Source: an uncultured Bacteroidota bacterium
Lineage (GTDB): Bacteria > Bacteroidota > Bacteroidia > Chitinophagales > Chitinophagaceae
Direction: 5' to 3'
Length of the DNA stretch: 64,000 bases
Assembly (NCBI GenBank): GCA_903837525.1
Contig: CAILUU010000055.1
Coordinates: forward strand, 54,380 to 118,379
Shown here: one piece after another, positions 8,374 through 17,124 of the stretch
How positions within the stretch are numbered: position 1 is the stretch's first letter
Layout of the letters: the number at the start of each line of letters is the position of its first letter
The notes under the pieces: model-generated
Database searches by the model: none
What the model was told of the DNA's origin: nothing
Seen by the model: only the letters and a program-made list of their open reading frames with translations
Program-made: the position numbers and the translations under genes

Positions 8374-8434
8374 ACAGATATTTTCGTTTTAGCTTAACTA
8401 TTTGTTAAACTACTAACCAAGTATTATCTTTTTT

Positions 8435-11400
8435 ATGTCTACAAAAAAACAATCACAAAAGGGGCTACAGTTTAGCCGGCAATTTACCCAAGAGGGTGTA
8501 AGTCCATACAATATGTTCGACTATGATTATCGAACATCCGTAATTAAAAACCCTACCGGCGAAGTGGTGTTTCAAATGGATAATGTAGAGGTTCCAAAAC
8601 AATGGAGCCAAATTGCTACAGATATATTAGCACAAAAATATTTTAGAAAAGCTGGTGTACCCAATGAGGATGGTACAACAGGAAGAGAAACAACTGTGAA
8701 ACAAGTTGCCCATCGTATGGCTCATTGCTGGCGAGTATGGGGCGAAAGATATAATTATTTTGTAACCCCTAAAGATGCAGAAATTTTTTACGATGAGTTG
8801 GTGTACTCTATATTAAATCAAGCCTGTGTGCCTAACAGTCCACAATGGTTTAATACAGGCTTACACGAAGTGTATGGCATTACAGGAAAACCACAAGGGC
8901 ATTATTATGTAGATGCAATTGATGGCGTATTAAAAAAATCGGCAAACGCCTACGAACGACCACAGCCACATGCTTGCTTTATTTTAAGTGTAGATGATGA
9001 TTTGGTTAACGAAGGTGGTATTATGGATTTGTGGGTACGTGAAGCTAGAATTTTTAAATACGGAAGTGGCGTAGGTACAAACTTTAGTAGCATACGTGGC
9101 GAAGGGGAAAAATTAAGTGGCGGTGGTACAAGTAGTGGCTTAATGAGTTTTTTAAAAATTGGAGATAGAGCAGCGGGTGCAATAAAAAGTGGTGGTACCA
9201 CTCGTAGAGCCGCTAAAATGGTTTGCTTAGATTTAGACCATCCAGAGATTGAAGAATTTGTAAGTTGGAAAACTAAAGAAGAAGATAAAGTAGCTGCGTT
9301 AATTGCTGCAGGTTATGCAAGCGATTACGAAGGCGAAGCATACAAAACGGTTAGCGGACAAAACAGTAACAACTCTGTACGTATACCAAATAGTTTCTTT
9401 AAAGTGTTAGATGAAGGAGGAGAATGGGAATTAAAAGGAAGAAGCGATGGACGTACAATGCGTAAAGTAAGTGCACAAGATTTATGGGATAAAATTAACC
9501 ATGCCGCTTGGCGTTGTGCAGATCCTGGAACACAATACGATACTACCATTAACGAATGGCATACTTGCCCTGAAGGTGGACCAATAAGAGCAAGTAACCC
9601 TTGCAGTGAGTACATGTTTTTAGATAACACCGCTTGTAATTTAGCTAGTGTAAATCTTCGTCAGTTTTTTGATGAGAGCACCAATACATTTAATGTAGAA
9701 GGGTTTGAACATACTTGCCGTTTATGGACAACCGTGTTAGAAATTTCTGTATTAATGGCACAGTTTCCTAGTAAAGAAGTAGCACAATTAAGTTACGATT
9801 ATCGTACACTTGGTTTAGGTTATGCAAACTTAGGAAGTATGCTTATGGTATTAGGCATTGCTTACGATAGCGAAGAGGCAAGAGGCATTGCAGGAGCTAT
9901 TACGGCTATTATGACAGGGGTTGCCTACAAAACATCGGCAGAGTTAGCAAGTTTCCTTGGTGCTTTTAGTAAGTACAAGGATAATAAAACTCATATGCTA
10001 CGTGTAATGCGTAACCACCGTGCCGCTGCATACGATGCACAAGATGCGTTTGAAGGAATTGAAATAAAACCACAAGGAATTCAAGCAAAATATTGCCCTG
10101 ATTATTTATTGAAGGCAGCAACCAAAGCATGGGACGATGCCGTGCAAATGGGAGAAAAATATGGTTACCGTAATGCACAAACTACTGTAATTGCACCAAC
10201 AGGTACAATTGGCTTAGTAATGGATTGCGATACCACTGGCGTTGAACCTGATTTTGCGTTGGTTAAATTTAAAAAATTAAGTGGTGGTGGTTATTTTAAA
10301 ATAATCAACCAAAGTGTGCCAGCAGCTTTACGTAATTTAAAATATACCGAAGAGCAAATTGAAAAAATTGTAAATTATGCAAAAGGCCATGCCACATTAA
10401 ATGGAGCTCCATATATTAATTCAGCTTCTTTATTAGCCAAAGGATTTACACAAGCCGAATTAGATAAAATAGAAACTACATTAGGCAGTGCTTTTGAAAT
10501 TGGTTTTGTATTTAATGTATATGCATTTGGCGAAGAAACTATGCAGCGCCTTGGCTTTAAACCATCGGAGTACAACGATTTTGGATGGAGTATGTTAGAA
10601 GCGCTAGGCTATAGCGATGAGGAAATAGAAGCAGCCAACATCTTTGTTTGTGGAACAATGACCGTAGAAGGTGCTCCAGAATTAAAGGACGAACATTTAT
10701 CTATTTTTGATTGTGCCAACAAGTGTGGCCAAATAGGGCAACGTTACATACATGCACATGGGCATATACGTATGATGGGTGCAGCACAACCTTTTTTAAG
10801 TGGTGCAATATCTAAAACAATTAATTTACCAAACGAGGCAACAGTAGAAGAAATTGCAGACTCTTACAGAATGAGTTGGGAGTTAGGTTTAAAGGCTTGT
10901 GCATTATATAGAGATGGTAGTAAATTAAGCCAACCACTAAGCAATAAATCGGATAAGAAAAAGAAATTAGATGATGTAATTAGCGAAGATAAAGCGGCCG
11001 AGTTAGCAGCAAATATTTCTACAATTGTAGATATGGGTAAGCTAACGATTGATGAGTTGTTAGATGAAATGAATAAGAGAGTACAAAGCAGTGCAGATAC
11101 ATCTTTAAAGCGTCAACTAGCTATGATTGTAGAGCGTAGAGCTTTACCAGCAAAGCGTAGAGGCTTTACACAAAAAGCAAAAATAAATGGGCAAGCCTTG
11201 TTTTTACGTACAGGTGAATATAATGATGGAACCTTAGGAGAAATTTTTATAGACATGGCTAAAGAAGGAGCTACTATGAGAAGTATGCTTAACTGTTTTG
11301 CCATTGCTATTTCTATAGGGTTACAATATGGTGTTCCACTAGAAGAGTACGTAGAAAAATTTGTGTTCACTCGTTTTGAACCAGCAGGAATGGTAGAGCA

Positions 11401-11797
11401 TCCAAACATTAAATCAACAACTTCTATCATCGACTTTATGTTCCGTTCCTTAGCGTACGAATATTTAGGCCGTAACGATTTAGTTCATGTATTAGACAAG
11501 CCAGAGGTACAGAACTTAGGCAACGAACCTTGGGATATAGACACACCAACCATTGGCGAACGTAAGCAAGAGCTTAGCGATGTACGAATTGTTGCCAGCG
11601 TAGTACCAGTCGCAACCAAGGCAGAGCATAGAATGGCAAGCACAAAGCCAAGCTTTAACCCGATGGATGCTGTAAACGCTGCTGCTAAAAGCATGCAAAG
11701 CGATGCACCAGCTTGTAACACTTGCGGCCACATTACAGTACGAAGCGGTACTTGCTACAAATGTTTAAATTGTGGCAATAGTATGGGATGTAGTTAA
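8435..11797 (+). CDS. nrdJ: Vitamin B12-dependent (class II) ribonucleotide reductase
   Basis: Reduces ribonucleotides to deoxyribonucleotides using adenosylcobalamin to make the active-site thiyl radical; oxygen-independent. At 1120 residues it is the long NrdJ form. Visible are the N-terminal catalytic part with 'VPNSPQWFNTGL', the active-site strand 'NPCSEYMFLDNTACNLASVN' (about 388-407), and the barrel loop 'PTGTIGLVMDCDTTGVEPD' (about 588-606). A TSCPD-type domain spans about 907-1010 ('FLRTGEYNDGTLGEIFI', 'GATMRSMLNCFAIAIS'). The C-terminal zinc-finger-like tail 'CNTCGHI...CYKCLNCGNSMGC' carries redox-type cysteines. No intein or frameshift is seen. The long leader with palindromes and DnaA-box-like sites suggests regulation; no cobalamin riboswitch was recognised. 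Confidence 0.95.
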   Translation: MSTKKQSQKGLQFSRQFTQEGVSPYNMFDYDYRTSVIKNPTGEVVFQMDNVEVPKQWSQIATDILAQKYFRKAGVPNEDGTTGRETTVKQVAHRMAHCWRVWGERYNYFVTPKDAEIFYDELVYSILNQACVPNSPQWFNTGLHEVYGITGKPQGHYYVDAIDGVLKKSANAYERPQPHACFILSVDDDLVNEGGIMDLWVREARIFKYGSGVGTNFSSIRGEGEKLSGGGTSSGLMSFLKIGDRAAGAIKSGGTTRRAAKMVCLDLDHPEIEEFVSWKTKEEDKVAALIAAGYASDYEGEAYKTVSGQNSNNSVRIPNSFFKVLDEGGEWELKGRSDGRTMRKVSAQDLWDKINHAAWRCADPGTQYDTTINEWHTCPEGGPIRASNPCSEYMFLDNTACNLASVNLRQFFDESTNTFNVEGFEHTCRLWTTVLEISVLMAQFPSKEVAQLSYDYRTLGLGYANLGSMLMVLGIAYDSEEARGIAGAITAIMTGVAYKTSAELASFLGAFSKYKDNKTHMLRVMRNHRAAAYDAQDAFEGIEIKPQGIQAKYCPDYLLKAATKAWDDAVQMGEKYGYRNAQTTVIAPTGTIGLVMDCDTTGVEPDFALVKFKKLSGGGYFKIINQSVPAALRNLKYTEEQIEKIVNYAKGHATLNGAPYINSASLLAKGFTQAELDKIETTLGSAFEIGFVFNVYAFGEETMQRLGFKPSEYNDFGWSMLEALGYSDEEIEAANIFVCGTMTVEGAPELKDEHLSIFDCANKCGQIGQRYIHAHGHIRMMGAAQPFLSGAISKTINLPNEATVEEIADSYRMSWELGLKACALYRDGSKLSQPLSNKSDKKKKLDDVISEDKAAELAANISTIVDMGKLTIDELLDEMNKRVQSSADTSLKRQLAMIVERRALPAKRRGFTQKAKINGQALFLRTGEYNDGTLGEIFIDMAKEGATMRSMLNCFAIAISIGLQYGVPLEEYVEKFVFTRFEPAGMVEHPNIKSTTSIIDFMFRSLAYEYLGRNDLVHVLDKPEVQNLGNEPWDIDTPTIGERKQELSDVRIVASVVPVATKAEHRMASTKPSFNPMDAVNAAAKSMQSDAPACNTCGHITVRSGTCYKCLNCGNSMGCS

Positions 11798-11850
11798 ACC
11801 CCAAATGCTTAAAGGGCATTAAAAAATTTAGATAACATAAGCACAATAAA

Positions 11851-11885
11851 AAAACCATCAGTTTAAAAGCTGGTGGTTTTTTGTA
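11851..11885 (+). terminator. Rho-independent terminator after nrdJ
   Basis: AAAACCATCAG pairs with CTGGTGGTTTT (11-bp stem with one G-T pair, 8-nt loop), followed by further Ts, about 55 nt after the nrdJ stop. Confidence 0.85.
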
Positions 11886-11917
11886 TAAAGAATAGTAATA
11901 TAAATTAAATCCTGTAT

Positions 11918-12247
11918 TTATTTCTTATTCACAAAATCCCTCAAATAACTACAGCTATTAAATGCCTCTTTGTACAAATGTTTTGTTGCATTGGCTTTAT
12001 CCGTTTTTACTAATCCTTGTAAGCGTAGCATTTCTTGAGCAAATACTAGCTTTGATATTGTAAATTTTTTCTCAGTTGGCAATTGTTCTTCTAAATCGTA
12101 CAATAAATCTATTCCACTTGTGCTACCCATTACATAATTGCTGCCATACGTCTTATCTGCTGTACCATAAGCTAATGCCTCTTTATATACATCCCCTTGC
12201 TTATTGTAACGTTCGGCTAGTATAGTGTTAAAAAGATAACAAAAGCA
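11918..12247 (-). pseudogene. C-terminal remnant of an unrecognised gene
   Basis: The ORF track gives 70 residues from an internal ATG, but the same minus-strand frame is open upstream for another 39 codons to a TGA at 12248-12250, without a convincing start codon. The 109-residue product ('AERYNKQGDVYKEALAYG' ... 'ISKLVFAQEMLRLQGLV' ... 'FNSCSYLRDFVNKK') reads like the helical end of a larger protein. The upstream part is replaced by the promoter region of the PhoD-like gene. I infer a truncated, decaying gene and do not recognise the family. Confidence 0.45.
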
Positions 12248-12303
12248 TCAACTTAAAAAAATAGACTTTGTTTGTATCTTTACGCATATTCAATTTCAAA
12301 TTT

Positions 12304-13665
12304 ATGCCAATTAAAAAACTATTTGTTGCTTTATTTTTAATCGTATCAACAACTTTATTTGCACAACCAAAAAATGGTATTGTTAGTGGCCCTTGGGCTG
12401 GTAATGTGGAGTTGCGTAATGCTAGTATTTGGGTAGAAGTTACACCAAATGTGAAAGCTGTTGCCGTAAATTATACTATGGCAGGCGGCATCCCCCAACT
12501 AAAAAAATATACGGGTGAATTAGGTAAAGATTTTAATCCACTTAAAATAGAATTGAATGGCCTTGAAATGAATAAAACGTATAGTTACACTGTACTAATT
12601 GATGGCAAACCCATTAAAACAAACTACCCAACACAATTTACTACCAAAGAACTTTGGCAGTTTAGAAAGCCAGCACCGGACTTTAGTTTTTTAACAGGCA
12701 GCTGCTCCTACTTTAATGAACCGGTTTTCGATAGGCCTGGAAAGCCCTACGGTGGGGACTCTTCTATATTTGAAACAATGGCAAATACACCGGCAAATTT
12801 TCATTTGTGGTTGGGCGATAATTGGTACACCAGAGAGGTTGATTATTTTACACCATGGGGTTTAAATTATAGAGCAAGTAGAGATAGAAGTTTGCCAATA
12901 CTTCAAAAATTTTGGGCAAGTATGCCGCAATACGCCATTTGGGATGACCATGATTTTGGGCCGAATGATGGCAACAGTAGTTTTGTATTTAAGGACGAAA
13001 GTAGAGAAGTATTTAAAAACTATTGGCTTAACCCCAGCTATGGCGAAAATGGAAAAGGGGTGTACACTAAATTTAGTTTTAGCGATGTTGATTTCTTTTT
13101 ATTAGATGATCGTTTTTTTAGAGATGCTGATAATTTACCCGATAGTATAAATGGACAACCAAACACACAAAAAAGAATGTATGGAGATGAGCAGCTGCGT
13201 TGGTTGCAAAATGCATTGGCAACCAGTAGTGCAACCTTTAAAATTATAGCAACGGGTAGTCAGGTATTAAACCCTTATAGCCCTTACGATTGTGTACGAA
13301 GTTTTCCTGTTGATTATAGTATGCTAATGAAAACAATTAGTGAAAATAAAATTAATGGCGTTTTATTTTTTACTGGCGATAGGCACCATAGCGAAGTAAT
13401 TAAGCAAGAGAGAAATGGAACATATCCGTTGTATGATGTAACTGTATCGCCCTATACAAGCGGTACACACAAATTTAGTGGCCCCGAAAAAAATAATATT
13501 GCTAGAGTATTTGGATTAGATGAAAAACAAAATTTTGGCAAAGTAAGTGTTACAGGTAAAGCAAAAGAAAGAGTTTTAAAAGTTGATTTTATTGGCACCA
13601 AAGGCGAAAATTTAGGGCAATGGAGTGTTAGTGAAAAAGAATTGAAAACACCAAAAGCAAATTAA
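12304..13665 (+). CDS. PhoD-like alkaline phosphatase/phosphodiesterase family protein, secreted
   Basis: A 453-residue metallophosphatase of the PhoD type. I place the start at the ATG at 12304, not the TTG at 12268, because it gives a clean signal peptide 'MPIKKLFVALFLIVSTTLFAQ'. An N-terminal Fn3-like domain ('GPWAGNVELRNASIWVEV') precedes the catalytic domain. Metal-binding motifs are 'TGSCSY', 'WLGDNWY', 'WDDHDFGPNDG' and 'FFTGDRHHSE'. The family hydrolyses phosphomono- or diesters with Ca/Fe-type centres, outside the cytoplasm. TATCTTTA, one base off the -7 consensus, lies about 25 nt upstream. The substrate is not decidable. Confidence 0.85.
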   Translation: MPIKKLFVALFLIVSTTLFAQPKNGIVSGPWAGNVELRNASIWVEVTPNVKAVAVNYTMAGGIPQLKKYTGELGKDFNPLKIELNGLEMNKTYSYTVLIDGKPIKTNYPTQFTTKELWQFRKPAPDFSFLTGSCSYFNEPVFDRPGKPYGGDSSIFETMANTPANFHLWLGDNWYTREVDYFTPWGLNYRASRDRSLPILQKFWASMPQYAIWDDHDFGPNDGNSSFVFKDESREVFKNYWLNPSYGENGKGVYTKFSFSDVDFFLLDDRFFRDADNLPDSINGQPNTQKRMYGDEQLRWLQNALATSSATFKIIATGSQVLNPYSPYDCVRSFPVDYSMLMKTISENKINGVLFFTGDRHHSEVIKQERNGTYPLYDVTVSPYTSGTHKFSGPEKNNIARVFGLDEKQNFGKVSVTGKAKERVLKVDFIGTKGENLGQWSVSEKELKTPKAN

Positions 13666-13749
13666 ATAACACAATTTCGCTAAACGGCGGCAATGTAATA
13701 AATGAAAAATTAGAGCAAGATTCCACCATCTACTATTTATCTTTATACC

Positions 13750-14229
13750 ATGATATCTAATTATTTTACGTACAATAAAGGGAAAGTTTTACAAGCCTTA
13801 CGTTATCATTTTATTACTCGTAAAGAAATAAAAATAATGATGATATTGGTAAATGTATTTTCAATAGTATCTGCTGCACTTTTTTTCTTTAAAAAAATAA
13901 CACCACTAGCGTTTTTAGTAAGTGCAATTTTGTGGTTTTCCTTAATGATTTTATTTTGGTTTTTACTACCAAAAATGATTTATAGAAAAGCACAAACTTT
14001 TCAGGATACGTTTAAAGCTATTATTAACGAAGATGAGTTTGCTTTAGAAAATGAAAGAGGTCGAAAAGGATGGGCTTGGCAACAGTTTAGTACGTTTATA
14101 GAAAGCCCGCATTTTTTTCATTTGTATTTTAACAGCCGTAGTTTTTTTATTGTGCCTAAAGAAGCATTTGATGGCGATGCTGAGCATGAAGCTAGAAGAT
14201 TATTTAAGGAAAAAATAAAAGGCAAATAG
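13750..14229 (+). CDS. YcxB-like family membrane protein
   Basis: A 159-residue protein with two transmembrane segments at about 31-46 and 52-73 ('MMILVNVFSIVSAALFFF', 'LAFLVSAILWFSLMILFWFL'), followed by a soluble C-terminal domain. The pattern 'GWAWQQFSTFIESPHFFHLY' followed by 'FFIVPKEAFDGDAE' is the YcxB-like domain arrangement (W...F....ES...FhLY.......hhPK..F), found in many small bacterial membrane proteins of unknown function. The start ATG lies 5 nt after a TATCTTTA promoter-like box. It is downstream of the PhoD-like gene but probably has its own promoter. Confidence 0.7.
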   Translation: MISNYFTYNKGKVLQALRYHFITRKEIKIMMILVNVFSIVSAALFFFKKITPLAFLVSAILWFSLMILFWFLLPKMIYRKAQTFQDTFKAIINEDEFALENERGRKGWAWQQFSTFIESPHFFHLYFNSRSFFIVPKEAFDGDAEHEARRLFKEKIKGK

Positions 14230-14352
14230 GGAGTAGAAAGTAGAGCGTATTTAGTTAATAATAGTGATATAATTATTGGTTCAATAAATATAACTTTTTT
14301 TATAAAAATTATTATTTTAATTCCTTAAAATCTTATTACTAAATTCCGTTTC

Positions 14353-14514
14353 TTATTTTTTAGAAAAGATAAATAAAGCGATAGCAATTATAACTATTAT
14401 TAGTACTATAGTTCCACAACCAGAACCTAAAGTATCTAAAAAATTATCTCCTTTGTTTCTTGATAATAGCCCAATAATGAATGCTACGATTATAATTCCA
14501 ATTAAAAATTCCAT
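14353..14514 (-). CDS. Small two-helix membrane protein, 53 aa, not in the ORF track
   Basis: Reading the minus strand gives an uninterrupted ORF of 53 codons from ATG (14514) to TAA. It has two hydrophobic helices, about 3-17 ('FLIGIIIVAFIIGLL') and 34-50 ('GTIVLIIVIIAIALFIF'), joined by a polar loop with 'SRNKGDNFLDTLGSGCG'. The loop motif DxFLDTLGSGCG looks like a conserved signature I associate with small Bacteroidota membrane proteins; I cannot name a family. The compact coding layout and the lack of any competing gene support it. Function unknown. Confidence 0.6.
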   Translation of the reverse strand: MEFLIGIIIVAFIIGLLSRNKGDNFLDTLGSGCGTIVLIIVIIAIALFIFSKK

Positions 14515-14690
14515 ATAAAATATTAAAAATTATTATTAAAGTTTAAACAAGCATAAAAAAAATATTGAAGTCTGAAGTATTCAAACGTCTAATTATTAAT
14601 AATTTACGAAAAAGGTTAATTATTTATTGTTTAATCCATTTCAAATACTATAATCTGACTACTAAAGACTAATTACTTACTACTATTTTA

Positions 14691-15119
14691 TCAAAGTTTT
14701 TTCTCCATTACATAGTGTGGCAAAGTAACTTCTTCAAACTCATTTCCGATAGCTTTGTAGCCTAATTTTTCATAAAAGCCCATGGCATTTTTGCGGGCAT
14801 GCATCATTAGTTTTTTGTACCCTTTATCTCTAGCTAAGGTTTCGGCAAAGTTCATAAGGCTTGCACCAATACCTTTTCCTTGTACATTATTTTGCACCGC
14901 CATTTGGCGTAATTTAAGCGTTTTGTTATCAGTTTTTGTGAGTAAACAGCAGGCCAAAATTTGGTCTTCGTCAAAGGCCCCAATTAATATATCTTCTTTT
15001 TCTTTAGCCAGTTCATCGGGTGTAAAAGTTAAGCCCAAAGGGCGGCGTAGCATATCGTTACGCAAATTTACCATTTGCTCATACTCCTTTGTACCGTGGT
15101 CTATTTGCTTTAAGGCCAT
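14691..15119 (-). CDS. GNAT family N-acetyltransferase (ElaA-like)
   Basis: A 142-residue GNAT protein. The acetyl-CoA-binding motif is 'QGKGIGASLMNFAETLARDKG' (about 80-100), preceded by the strand 'LKLRQMAVQNNV'. The C-terminal 'AMGFYEKLGYKAIGNEFEE' is the usual motif B. The conserved 'LPHYVMEK' end resembles the ElaA/YitI type. The acceptor substrate is unknown. It is encoded convergently to the YcxB-like gene and divergently from acpP. Confidence 0.8.
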   Translation of the reverse strand: MALKQIDHGTKEYEQMVNLRNDMLRRPLGLTFTPDELAKEKEDILIGAFDEDQILACCLLTKTDNKTLKLRQMAVQNNVQGKGIGASLMNFAETLARDKGYKKLMMHARKNAMGFYEKLGYKAIGNEFEEVTLPHYVMEKKL

Positions 15120-15227
15120 AACAAATTGTTTAGTTTTTTGGTAAGTTTAGGCTAGTAGGATTTACAATATACATTTTTTTTGAAAAATTACCCATTTTCG
15201 GGTGCTTTTTTCATTCATATATATTTC

Positions 15228-15257
15228 TTTGTGTTTATTACAAAAAGTATATTTTTG
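15228..15257 (+). promoter_or_regulatory. Promoter of acpP-fabF (TTTG-N18-TATTTTTG)
   Basis: TTTG at 15228-15231 and TATTTTTG at 15250-15257 match both Bacteroidota promoter elements with an 18-nt spacer, the best-formed promoter in the window. The acpP ATG is 27 nt downstream. Confidence 0.7.
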
Positions 15258-15284
15258 CGTTAGTAAAAACTAAATTTTATTATC

Positions 15285-15521
15285 ATGTCAGACATTGCAA
15301 CAAGAGTAAAGAAAATTATTGTTGACAAATTAGGGGTAGATGAAGCAGAGGTAACTCCAGAAGCTTCTTTTACAAATGATTTAGGTGCCGATAGTTTGGA
15401 CACAGTTGAATTAATTATGGAATTTGAAAAGGAATTTAATATTTCTATTCCCGATGAACAAGCTGAAACCATAACTACTGTTGGCCAAGCTAATACTTAC
15501 TTGGAGGAGCACGCTAAGTAA
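15285..15521 (+). CDS. acpP: Acyl carrier protein
   Basis: A 78-residue acyl carrier protein that carries growing acyl chains in type II fatty acid synthesis. The phosphopantetheine-attachment motif '[15 protein letters not shown]' is intact, with the modified Ser at about residue 38. The acidic four-helix layout and length are normal. It starts 27 nt after a good promoter and is followed 32 nt later by fabF, the classical acpP-fabF pair. Confidence 0.97.
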   Translation: MSDIATRVKKIIVDKLGVDEAEVTPEASFTNDLGADSLDTVELIMEFEKEFNISIPDEQAETITTVGQANTYLEEHAK

Positions 15522-15553
15522 TTAAAAACTATTAACGATCACAGGCAAATTTT

Positions 15554-16807
15554 ATGGATTTAAAACGAGTTGTAGTAACCGGATTAGGTGCCCTTACTCC
15601 ATTAGGTAAAAGTGTAGCCGAGTATTGGCAAGCTTTGGAAGATGGTGTAAGTGGGTGCGATGACATTAAACAATTCGATTGCAGCAAGTTTAAAACTAGG
15701 TTTGCCTGTGAGGTTAAAGATTTTGACCCCACCACGTATTTAGATAGAAAAGAAGCCCGAAAAATGGATCGTTATTGTCAGTTTGCTTTAATAGCAAGCG
15801 ATGAAGCAGTAAAAGATGCTGGCATTACCAAAGAAAATGTTGATGCCGATAGAGTAGGCGTAATTTTTGCAAGCGGAATTGGTGGGCTAATTACTTTTCA
15901 AGAAGAGGTAATAAACTTTGCCTCTGGCGATGGTACACCACGTTTTAATCCTTTCTTTATTCCAAAAATGATTTTGGATATTGCTGCAGGGCAAATATCT
16001 ATGCGTCACGGATTTAGAGGGCCAAACTATGCTGTAGTTTCTGCTTGTGCAAGTAGTACTAATGCCATTATAGATTCGTTTGATGTAATACGATTAGGCA
16101 AAGCCGATATTGTACTTACTGGGGGTAGTGAAGCGGTCATAAGTGCAAGTGGTATGGGAGGCTTTAATGCTATGAAAGCACTTAGCGAAAGAAACGACGA
16201 CCCTAAAACAGCAAGCCGCCCATTTGATAAAGATCGAGATGGATTTGTTATGGGAGAAGGTAGTGGTGCCCTAGTGTTGGAAAGTCTTGAGCATGCCCTT
16301 GCCCGAGGTGCAAAAATTTATTGCGAAATTGCTGGTGGTGGTGCAACTGCCGATGCTCATCATATTACAGCCCCACACCCCGAGGGTTTAGGTGCCAATA
16401 ATGTAATGAAAGTAGCATTGAAAGATGCTAATATGCAACCTACCCAAATTGATTATATAAATGTACATGGCACAAGCACCCCACTGGGTGATATTGCCGA
16501 AACAAAAGCTATACTAAACGTTTTTGGCGACCATGCTTACAACTTAAACATAAGCAGTACAAAAAGTATGACAGGCCATTGCCTTGGTGCAGCCGGTGCT
16601 TTAGAAGCCTTAGCTTGTATAATGGCGGTTTATAAAGATATTATACCTCCAACTATAAACCACTTTACCGACGATCCCGAGCTTGACCCCAAGCTAAACT
16701 TTACTTTCCATAAAGCACAAAACAAAACTGTAAATGCAGCACTTAGCAATACGTTCGGTTTTGGCGGCCATAATGCAAGTGTAATTGTAAAGAAGTATAA
16801 GGGGTAG
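15554..16807 (+). CDS. fabF: Beta-ketoacyl-ACP synthase II
   Basis: Elongates acyl-ACP by condensation with malonyl-ACP. The 417-residue KAS II protein shows the Cys-His-His triad: Cys in 'VVSACASSTNAI' (about 162-173), His in 'NVHGTSTPLGD' and His in 'SMTGHCLGAAGALEA'. The start 'MDLKRVVVTGLGALTPLG' and the C-terminal 'NTFGFGGHNASVIVKKY' are canonical. It is co-transcribed with acpP (32-bp spacer). Confidence 0.97.
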   Translation: MDLKRVVVTGLGALTPLGKSVAEYWQALEDGVSGCDDIKQFDCSKFKTRFACEVKDFDPTTYLDRKEARKMDRYCQFALIASDEAVKDAGITKENVDADRVGVIFASGIGGLITFQEEVINFASGDGTPRFNPFFIPKMILDIAAGQISMRHGFRGPNYAVVSACASSTNAIIDSFDVIRLGKADIVLTGGSEAVISASGMGGFNAMKALSERNDDPKTASRPFDKDRDGFVMGEGSGALVLESLEHALARGAKIYCEIAGGGATADAHHITAPHPEGLGANNVMKVALKDANMQPTQIDYINVHGTSTPLGDIAETKAILNVFGDHAYNLNISSTKSMTGHCLGAAGALEALACIMAVYKDIIPPTINHFTDDPELDPKLNFTFHKAQNKTVNAALSNTFGFGGHNASVIVKKYKG

Positions 16808-17124
16808 AAGTACAACACTATTTTTCTTAGCTAAATTTTAGTGAACTATTTGTTTTGATAGCGGCCTACTCATGCCATTTACGTATCCATAACTTATTGC
16901 CTACCTTATCAACTATTTTTGAAAACTATATTATAGTTACTTAAGTAAAAAATATAAAGCTAAAATAAATACTTGGCCTTTTTTTGAAAATTTATGACTG
17001 TGATTGGCTGAATTATTGAATAATACTATATTAATTACTATTTAAAAGTGTGGAGAATTCTTAACAAGTAATTAAGTGTTAAAATCAACAAAATATTGCA
17101 TCTTTGTTACTTAATAATTACATA
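16808..17124. other. 317-bp AT-rich spacer
   Basis: Between fabF and the LysM gene I see no gene or clear hairpin. Only CATCTTTG at 17098-17105 (one base off the -7 consensus) is notable, placed about 20 nt before the LysM gene's ATG. Confidence 0.5.

Noticed and set aside
8211-8434. Chromosomal replication origin upstream of nrdJ
   Set aside because: There is a DnaA-box-like cluster but no dnaA, dnaN, gidA or other origin neighbour, and GC skew cannot be measured here. Regulation of nrdJ is the simpler reading.
7918-8434. Cobalamin riboswitch in the nrdJ leader
   Set aside because: I looked for a B12-box-like conserved core and the expected multi-stem layout and did not find them; only small palindromes are present.
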